Of a stretch of DNA of 64,000 bases, positions 58,696 through 64,000 are shown piece after piece. The first letter of the stretch is position 1. The number at the start of each line of letters is the position of its first letter. Both the position numbers and the translations under genes were made by a program. The notes below the pieces were generated by a model that was not told where the DNA came from, ran no database searches, and saw only the letters and a program-made list of their open reading frames with translations. This DNA is from Bradyrhizobium sp. CCBAU 51627 (GTDB lineage Bacteria > Pseudomonadota > Alphaproteobacteria > Rhizobiales > Xanthobacteraceae): assembly GCF_028128765.1 (NCBI RefSeq), contig NZ_LBJG01000009.1, positions 48,357 to 112,356 of the forward strand. Direction: 5' to 3'.

Positions 58696-59262
58696 ATGGG
58701 TCTACTCGACGTCCTCAACGGCATGCAGAACGGACCCCGCGGCCCGAGCACCCCGAGTTCACAACAGTCCTCCGGCGGCATGTCGCCGATGACCATGGCG
58801 ATCCTTGGCTTGCTCGCCTGGAAGGCGTTCAAGCATTTCAGCGCGCCCCAGTCCGGCTCAGCGCCGCAACCATCGCCGGCGCCCGCGCCGCCGCCGGTGA
58901 ATGCAGGCACAAGTGGTGGCCTGAGTGACGTGCTCAAGGGCGGACTCGGCGGCCTGCTCGCGGGCGGCGCCGCCGGCAGCGTCCTGAGCGGCGGCCTCGG
59001 CGATCTGCTCAACCAGCTCCAGCAAAGCGGGCACGGCGACACGGCGAACTCGTGGGTCAGCAAGGGCGAGAACAAACCGATCGCACCCGGCGATCTCGCC
59101 AATGCGCTCGGGGCTGACCAGATCGACAGCCTGTCAGCCCAGAGCGGCCTGTCGCGCGATGAGCTGCTCTCCGGCCTCAGCCAGTACCTGCCGCGCGTGG
59201 TCGATCATTTGACGCCCGACGGACGGCTGCCGACCGAGAACGAGATCGCGGGACGGATTTGA
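58696..59262 (+). CDS. YidB family (DUF937) protein
   Basis: A 188-residue protein. It opens with MGLLDVLNGMQNGPRG, a short hydrophobic segment (MTMAILGLLAWKAFKHF) and a Pro/Ala/Ser linker. Residues 75-188 match the DUF937/YidB domain: GGLGGLLAGGAAGSVLSGGL, HGDTANSWVSKGENKPIAP, GDLANALGADQIDSLSAQSG and LSQYLPRVVDHLTPDGRLP. The role of YidB proteins is unknown. A good ribosome binding site (GGAG) precedes the ATG. It may be co-transcribed with the GlsB-like gene 40 bases downstream. Confidence 0.9.
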   Translation: MGLLDVLNGMQNGPRGPSTPSSQQSSGGMSPMTMAILGLLAWKAFKHFSAPQSGSAPQPSPAPAPPPVNAGTSGGLSDVLKGGLGGLLAGGAAGSVLSGGLGDLLNQLQQSGHGDTANSWVSKGENKPIAPGDLANALGADQIDSLSAQSGLSRDELLSGLSQYLPRVVDHLTPDGRLPTENEIAGRI

Positions 59263-59302
59263 TTCGGTTGGGATCTGCGCATTCGACAAGGGGAGCACTG
59301 AC

Positions 59303-59575
59303 ATGAGCCTGGGCGGTCTGTTGTGGATCATCGTCGTCGGCTTCGTCGCCGGCCTGATCGCGCGCTTTCTGGCGCCGGGACCGAACAATCCGAGCGGCTT
59401 CATCCTCACCACCATCCTCGGCATCGCCGGCGCATTCCTGGCGACCTTCGTCGGCCAGGCCATCGGCCATTACGGTCCGGATCAGGGCGCAGGCTTCATC
59501 ATGGCCACGATCGGCGCCGTGGTGGTGCTGTTCATCTGGCACCGGCTGGTCGCGAGCGGCGTGATCAAGGGATGA
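59303..59575 (+). CDS. GlsB/YeaQ/YmgE family stress-response membrane protein
   Basis: A 90-residue inner-membrane protein with three helices (LLWIIVVGFVAGLIARFLAP, GFILTTILGIAGAFLATFVG, GFIMATIGAVVVLFIWH). This is the transglycosylase-associated (GlsB/YeaQ) family, linked to general and envelope stress. GGGGAG stands before the ATG. The tight spacing after the YidB-like gene suggests an operon. Confidence 0.92.
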   Translation: MSLGGLLWIIVVGFVAGLIARFLAPGPNNPSGFILTTILGIAGAFLATFVGQAIGHYGPDQGAGFIMATIGAVVVLFIWHRLVASGVIKG

Positions 59576-59618
59576 TGTCGCACGCCGTCGCGTGAGGACG
59601 CCCATCCGCCTCCTCGTC

Positions 59619-59703
59619 GTCATTGAGAGGAGTTCTTACGACGAAGCAATCCAGAATGTTGCCTTGGAGGCAGTCTGGATTGCTTCGCTACGCTCGCAAT
59701 GAC
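59619..59703. repeat. Palindromic repeat with 14-bp inner arms
   Basis: Inner arms CGAAGCAATCCAGA (59642-59655) and TCTGGATTGCTTCG (59674-59687) are perfect complements with an 18-base loop. Outer arms GTCATTG and CAATGAC (59619-59625 and 59697-59703) add a second stem. It sits between convergent genes at 59575 and 59708. Confidence 0.8.
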
Positions 59704-59707
59704 GATC

Positions 59708-60493
59708 TCACGTAATCAAATGCATCCCCGCATCCATGCGCACGACCTCGCCGGTCATGTTGCTGGAGGCCGGCATCGCCAGGAAACAGACGAGCTGCGC
59801 GATGTCCTCGGCAGATGAGGCGACTTTCAACGGCACCTTCGCGATCACGCTGTCGCGGACCTGTTTGGCACCGGCCTCGCCGCGCCCCTTGGTGAACCAG
59901 GGCGTGTCGATATAGCCGGGGCAGACCGTGTTGACGCGGATCAGCGGCGCCAGCGCACGCGACAGCGACAGCGTCATGGTGTTGAGCGCGCCCTTGCTCG
60001 CGGCATAGGCGATCGACGAGCCGACCCCGCTGAGGCCGGCCACCGAAGAGACGTTGACCACGGCGGACGGGCGTCCCGACGCCTTCGACCCGGCCTCGAG
60101 CAGGCTCCGTGCCGCGCGCACCATCTGGAATGGGCCGATGGTGTTGACGCCATAGACACGCTGGAAATCTTCCGCCGACAATCCGTCGAGATCGGCATGA
60201 GCGACGTGCTTGGTCGTGCCGGCATTGTTGACGAGGATGTCGAGCCGGCCCCAGCCGCTCGCAGCCGCAACGATCCTGCGGCAATCGTCGTCCTTCGAAA
60301 CATCACCCTGCGCGACCAGCACTTCCGCCGCACCCGCCTTGCGGCAGAGTTCTGCGGTGGCCTCGGCTTCCTTCTGGCTCAAGGAGTAGTTGATGACGAG
60401 CCGCGCCCCGCTCGCGGCGAGAATTTCTGCGGTCGCAGCCCCGAGGCCGGATGCGGACCCCGTCACGATTGCGCACAAACTGTCCTTGGCCAT
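59708..60493 (-). CDS. SDR family oxidoreductase (FabG-like)
   Basis: A 261-residue classical SDR. The cofactor motif is IVTGSASGLGAATAEILA (around residue 10) and NNAG is in ILVNNAGTT (around 92). The catalytic Ser and Tyr-x-x-x-Lys are in VNVSSVAGLSG and IAYAASKGALNT (around 155-165). It resembles 3-oxoacyl-ACP reductase-type enzymes acting on varied alcohols. The start MAKDSLCAIV at 60493 follows AGGGG; an upstream in-frame start would add 26 residues without domain features. It is divergent from the acyl-CoA dehydrogenase operon. Confidence 0.92.
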   Translation of the reverse strand: MAKDSLCAIVTGSASGLGAATAEILAASGARLVINYSLSQKEAEATAELCRKAGAAEVLVAQGDVSKDDDCRRIVAAASGWGRLDILVNNAGTTKHVAHADLDGLSAEDFQRVYGVNTIGPFQMVRAARSLLEAGSKASGRPSAVVNVSSVAGLSGVGSSIAYAASKGALNTMTLSLSRALAPLIRVNTVCPGYIDTPWFTKGRGEAGAKQVRDSVIAKVPLKVASSAEDIAQLVCFLAMPASSNMTGEVVRMDAGMHLIT

Positions 60494-60733
60494 CCGGTTT
60501 TCCTTCCCCTTGATTGAATGCGAACTCTTGGCCCTGTTTAGCGAGTTTGCCGCGCCCTGCAAATCGAGCAAACTCCGCTAAGCGGAATTAGCTTATCGCC
60601 CATGCCGACACCGCAGATTGATCTGCGATCAATGCTTGTCAGAGCCATGGCTTTTTCGGATCATCGGGCGCAAGAAGAACCTGCGCGCCGTCCCTTGGGC
60701 GGGACGCGCCAATGGCAAAACACGGGGAACGCT

Positions 60734-61798
60734 GTGGCGGAGAGTGACAATATCGTCGTCGAGACCGCGGAAAAAATCTTCGCCGATCTCGCCGATCCGC
60801 AAACCATCAACAACGACAAGAAGGGTACGTGGCGGGCGCCGCTATGGCAGGCGCTGAGCGAAGCCGGCCTGCCCTTGTCCTGGGTGCCGGACGAGCTCGG
60901 CGGCTCCGGCGCAAGCCTTGCGGACGGTTTTGCGCTGCTGAACGCCGCCGGCCGCTTCGCCGTCGCGGTTCCCCTCGCCGAAACCATGCTGGCCGGCTGG
61001 CTGCTGGCGCGGGCGAAGATCACCTCGCCCGAAGGCGAGATGACGGTGCTTCCGGCCTCTCCAAATGATCGTATCGCGATCGATGCCGACGGCACGCTCT
61101 CCGGTCGCGCTCGCGGCGTGCCTTTTGCCAAAACAGCGAAGCACTTTGCAGTGCTGGCCCAGGGCAAGGACGGCATCTCCATCGCGCTGATCGAAGCGAG
61201 CAAGGCTCGGATCGAATCCGGGCTCAATGTCGGCTACGACCAGAGCGATACGGTGACGCTGGACAAGGTGCAGCCCGTCACCATCAAGACCGCGCCTGAT
61301 GCCGTTGACCAGACCACCTTGATGCTGATGGGCGGCGTCGCCCGCAGCCTTCAGATTGCGGGCGCACTGGAATCCATGCTCGATATTTCGGTACGCTATT
61401 CCAACGAGCGCGTCGCCTTCGAGAAGAAGATCTCGAAATTCCAGGCGGTGCAGCACAATCTTGCCCGCCTCGCCGGCGAATCCGCCGCGGCGCTTGCGGC
61501 CGCAACGTCGGCCGCCGATGCTATCGCAAATGCAAAGTCTTTCAACGACGAGATCTATCTCGAAGCCGCCGCGGCCAAGATCCGCTGCGCGGAGGCGGCG
61601 GAAAAGGGCGGTGGCATCGCCCATCAGGTCCATGGCGCGATCGGCTTCACGATGGAGCACATCCTGCACCGCTATTCGCTGCGCGCGCTGGCCTGGCGCG
61701 ACGATTTCGGCTCGGAGAGCTACTGGGCGGTCGAGCTCGGCAAGCTGGTCGCCTCCAGAGGTGCCGACGAATTGTGGCCGCTCGTGGCGTCGCGCTGA
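60734..61798 (+). CDS. Acyl-CoA dehydrogenase, subunit-type (first of a pair)
   Basis: A protein of about 354 residues with the acyl-CoA dehydrogenase fold: LPLSWVPDELGGSGASLADG near the start, a reduced middle domain, and the C-terminal helical domain (YSNERVAFEKKISKFQAVQH, AHQVHGAIGFTMEHILHRYS). The middle lacks the usual T-E-P-x-x-G-S-D FAD motif, as in one subunit of heteromeric dehydrogenases. I chose GTG at 60734 with GGGGA upstream; an ATG at 60602 would add 44 residues of poor quality. It is followed by the partner dehydrogenase 16 bases downstream. Confidence 0.88.
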   Translation: MAESDNIVVETAEKIFADLADPQTINNDKKGTWRAPLWQALSEAGLPLSWVPDELGGSGASLADGFALLNAAGRFAVAVPLAETMLAGWLLARAKITSPEGEMTVLPASPNDRIAIDADGTLSGRARGVPFAKTAKHFAVLAQGKDGISIALIEASKARIESGLNVGYDQSDTVTLDKVQPVTIKTAPDAVDQTTLMLMGGVARSLQIAGALESMLDISVRYSNERVAFEKKISKFQAVQHNLARLAGESAAALAAATSAADAIANAKSFNDEIYLEAAAAKIRCAEAAEKGGGIAHQVHGAIGFTMEHILHRYSLRALAWRDDFGSESYWAVELGKLVASRGADELWPLVASR

Positions 61799-61814
61799 TC
61801 CAGGAGAGAAACAC

Positions 61815-62975
61815 ATGACCGCTGCCCTTCGTTTCGATCCCATCCGCCTGCCCGAGAAGTGCGAGCAATTGCGCAAGGAAGTGCGCGCCTTCCTCGCCGA
61901 GGAAATCGCCGCCGGCACCTTCGATCCGCACAAGCCCAACCGCGAAGACACCGACGTGCCGGAATTTTCCCGCAAGGTCGGCGCCCGGGGCTGGCTCGGC
62001 ATGACATGGCCGAAGAAATATGGCGGCCAGGAGCGCTCCTTCCTCGAACGCTACGTCGTGACGGAAGAGATGCGCGTCGCCAACGCGCCCACACGACGCT
62101 TCTTCGTCGCCGACCGCCAGAGCGGGCCGGTACTGCTGAAATATGCGCCCGAACACATCAAGATGGAGATCCTGCCGCGCATCTGCCGCGGCGAGATCTG
62201 CTTCGCCATCGGCATGAGCGAGCCGAACTCGGGTTCGGACCTGTTCGCGGCGAAGACCCGCGCGACCAAGACCGACGGCGGCTATCTCATCAACGGCACC
62301 AAGATCTGGACCTCGTCGGCGCATATCGCCGACTACATGATCGCGATCTTCCGCACCTCGCCACCGACCAAGGAAAACCGCCGTCACGGGCTCACTCAGT
62401 TTTTGGTCAGAATGAAGCAGCCCGGCATCAAGGTGAACCCGATCGGCCAGATCACCGGCCAGTACGAGTTCAACGAGGTGGTCTTCACCGATCATTTCAT
62501 TCCCGATGATCACGTGCTCGGCGAGGTCGACGGTGCCTGGAAACAGGCGACATCAGAGCTCGCTTATGAACGGTCGGGGCCCGAGCGCTTCCTGGAGACC
62601 TACTACGTGCTGACCGAGCTGGTCCGCGCGGTCGGTCCCAATCCGGACACGCGCAGCGCCGAAGGCATCGGCCGGCTCGTGGCACAGCTTCACACCATGC
62701 GGCGCATGTCGGTGTCGGTTGCCGGCATGCTGCAGGCCGGCAAGGAGCCGGTGGTCGAAGCCTCGATCGTCAAGGACATCGGCACGGTCTGGGAGCAGCA
62801 GCTTCCGCATCGCGTGCGCGATCTCGCCGCCTTTGTCGAGGAAACCGCAACCAATCGCGAGACGCTGGAGCGGCAGCTCGACTTCGCCATCAAGACTGCA
62901 CCGAAACTCACCATCCAGGGCGGCACCACCGAGGTGCTGCGCGGCATCATCGCGCGCGGATTGGGCCTGCGCTAA
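61815..62975 (+). CDS. Acyl-CoA dehydrogenase, partner subunit
   Basis: A 386-residue acyl-CoA dehydrogenase with a full FAD motif (IGMSEPNSGSDLFAAKTRA, around residue 133) and NGTKIWTSSAHIADYM. It has the block YERSGPERFLETY (around 252) and ends GGTTEVLRGIIARGLGLR. The paired arrangement resembles heterotetrameric dehydrogenases of pimeloyl-CoA or steroid side-chain degradation. GGAGAG precedes the ATG. It is followed 15 bases later by an enoyl-CoA hydratase gene, giving two consecutive beta-oxidation steps. Confidence 0.92.
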   Translation: MTAALRFDPIRLPEKCEQLRKEVRAFLAEEIAAGTFDPHKPNREDTDVPEFSRKVGARGWLGMTWPKKYGGQERSFLERYVVTEEMRVANAPTRRFFVADRQSGPVLLKYAPEHIKMEILPRICRGEICFAIGMSEPNSGSDLFAAKTRATKTDGGYLINGTKIWTSSAHIADYMIAIFRTSPPTKENRRHGLTQFLVRMKQPGIKVNPIGQITGQYEFNEVVFTDHFIPDDHVLGEVDGAWKQATSELAYERSGPERFLETYYVLTELVRAVGPNPDTRSAEGIGRLVAQLHTMRRMSVSVAGMLQAGKEPVVEASIVKDIGTVWEQQLPHRVRDLAAFVEETATNRETLERQLDFAIKTAPKLTIQGGTTEVLRGIIARGLGLR

Positions 62976-62990
62976 ACCTTCGAGGACATC

Positions 62991-63809
62991 ATGAGCACGT
63001 ACACAGATATCGGCGTCGAGAAGGTCGGCCACGTCGGCACCATCGAGATCCGCCGCCCGCCGCTGAACTTCTTCGACGTCTCGCTGATTAACCAGATCGC
63101 CGATGCGCTCGACGAGTTCGACCGGGACATCGAGATCCGCGCCTCGGTTCTGTCGGCGCAGGGCAAAGCGTTCTGCGCCGGTGCCAATTTCCAGGACCCG
63201 GCGCGCCAGGCACAGGAAGCGAAGGAAGCCGAGAACAAGGCCAAGGGTGATCCGGCCGACAGCCTCGGCCCGATCAATCATCTCTACATTCAGGCCGTGC
63301 GCATCTTCCGCGCCAAGAAGCCGATCGTCGCGGCCGTGCAGGGGGCTGCCATCGGCGGCGGCCTCGGCCTTGCCGTGTCGGCCGATTTCCGCGTCACCTG
63401 CCCCGAGGCACGCTTCTCCGCGAATTTCACCAAACTCGGCTTCCATCCCGGCTTCGGCCTGACGACCACGCTCCCCGAGCTGATCGGGAAGAACAACGCC
63501 GAGCTGATGTTCTACACCAGCCGCCGTGTCACCGGCGAAGAGGCCTATAAGTGGGGCCTCGCCAACGAGCTGGTGCCGCAGGACCAGGTGAAATCGGCCG
63601 CGATGAAGCTCGCCGGCGAGATCGCCGAATGCTCACCACTCGGCCTGCTCTCCACCCGCGCCACGATGCGCGCCGGTCTCGCCGACCGTGTCATGGCCGC
63701 GACCAATCACGAGCTCGCCGAGCAGACTCGCCTCCGCACCACGGAGGATTTCAAGGAAGGCGTAAAGGCCACGGAAGAGCGACGCGTGGCGAATTTCAGG
63801 GGGCGGTAG
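62991..63809 (+). CDS. Enoyl-CoA hydratase/isomerase family protein
   Basis: A 272-residue crotonase-fold enzyme. The oxyanion-hole motif is AFCAGANFQDP (around residue 60) and the second is VQGAAIGGGLGLAVSADFRV (around 115), followed by FSANFTKLGFHPGFG where Asn/Thr stand near the usual first Glu site. It completes a three-gene operon with the two dehydrogenase subunits. Whether it hydrates, isomerises or cleaves its CoA ester is not clear from sequence. Confidence 0.9.
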   Translation: MSTYTDIGVEKVGHVGTIEIRRPPLNFFDVSLINQIADALDEFDRDIEIRASVLSAQGKAFCAGANFQDPARQAQEAKEAENKAKGDPADSLGPINHLYIQAVRIFRAKKPIVAAVQGAAIGGGLGLAVSADFRVTCPEARFSANFTKLGFHPGFGLTTTLPELIGKNNAELMFYTSRRVTGEEAYKWGLANELVPQDQVKSAAMKLAGEIAECSPLGLLSTRATMRAGLADRVMAATNHELAEQTRLRTTEDFKEGVKATEERRVANFRGR

Positions 63810-63821
63810 CTTCTGTCTTCT

Positions 63822-63913
63822 GCCCTTGTGGGAGAAGGTGGCGCGAAGCGCCGGATGAGGGGTTGTTTCGTCAGATTCAACTGCACAAGATGAGTTTGCG
63901 GAGAGAGACCCCT
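63822..63913. repeat. Dispersed intergenic repeat, partial
   Basis: TTGTGGGAGAAGGTGGCGCG, then AAGCGCCGGATGAGGGG, is a motif widespread in Bradyrhizobium-type genomes. A shorter GAGAGACCCCTTG follows at 63903. Only part of the usual inverted structure is present. Confidence 0.55.
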
Positions 63914-63954
63914 TGTATCTGCACGGGACCATTTTGTGCGATGGAAGCGACTTA

Positions 63955-63986
63955 GCGCCTTGGCCGGTGGCCACCGGCCAAGGCGC
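63955..63986. repeat. Perfect 32-bp palindrome
   Basis: GCGCCTTGGCCGGTGG followed directly by CCACCGGCCAAGGCGC, a perfect 16-bp-arm inverted repeat without a spacer. It lies 145 bases after the enoyl-CoA hydratase stop, at the window edge. No T run follows, so it need not be a terminator. Confidence 0.8.
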
Positions 63987-64000
63987 GTGGCGATGTCGCC

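Noticed and set aside
60618..60733. An IIGRKK motif that resembles the end of an acyl-CoA synthetase
   Set aside because: Only a few residues match, in an isolated frame with no flanking similarity; judged to be chance.

Overview
The window looks like a chromosomal segment of an alphaproteobacterium, most likely Bradyrhizobium or a close relative. This is inferred from the high GC content, the gene families, the abundance of NMT1/SsuA-type ABC importers, and the GC-rich palindromic intergenic repeats. No rRNA, CRISPR array, transposase, phage module or plasmid replication gene was seen. There is one tRNA gene, tRNA-Arg(CCT).

Layout. 1-4700: map and radC flank a decayed stretch (an Ada-type AraC fragment and a frameshifted EamA exporter), followed by a TetR/VOC unit divergent from a Pro-1 tautomerase-like gene with two matching operator sites. 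4700-6500: an ECF42-type sigma factor with its YCII/DGPF partner. 6600-12000: an ABC importer, a D-2-hydroxyacid dehydrogenase and a two-domain AprI/Inh protein in an overlapping operon, divergent from a creatininase-family gene across a 14-bp inverted repeat. 12250-17670: a double-barrel porin (Omp25-like barrel fused to OprB), a relic of a second porin 3' end, and an ABC permease/ATPase pair without a binding protein. 17670-30560: a chemoreceptor, a CorC-type CBS protein, a PilZ protein, a membrane-anchored FMN glutamate-synthase-like protein, ferredoxin reductase, an ATP-grasp protein, an amino-acid binding protein, a dicarboxylate symporter, a reductase and small secreted proteins.

30700-36000 is the best-supported functional unit: an aryl-CoA monooxygenase and aryl-CoA ligase operon, a MarR regulator with a zeta-class GST (maleylpyruvate isomerase-like), and a gentisate 1,2-dioxygenase. 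The two forward units carry the same 20-bp operator (18/20 identity), so a single MarR regulon is likely. Together they suggest salicylate-type aromatic acid breakdown through CoA thioesters and gentisate. Next comes a LysR-linked flavoprotein plus ABC importer operon (36110-41274).

41400-53600 holds mixed metabolic genes: enoyl-CoA hydratase, ketopantoate-reductase-like protein, alpha/beta hydrolase, a TetR with direct-repeat operators facing a Tat-leader SDR, acyl-CoA dehydrogenase, a LysR facing a DoxX-DsrE-TlpA redox cluster, an amidohydrolase, and a TetR facing a membrane protein and an NDH-2-like flavoprotein. 53600-64000 carries tRNA-Arg, an RraA-like aldolase and acyl-CoA synthetase pair, small envelope and stress proteins, a second ketopantoate-reductase-like gene, an SDR, and an acyl-CoA dehydrogenase pair with an enoyl-CoA hydratase. 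A perfect 32-bp palindrome lies at the right edge.
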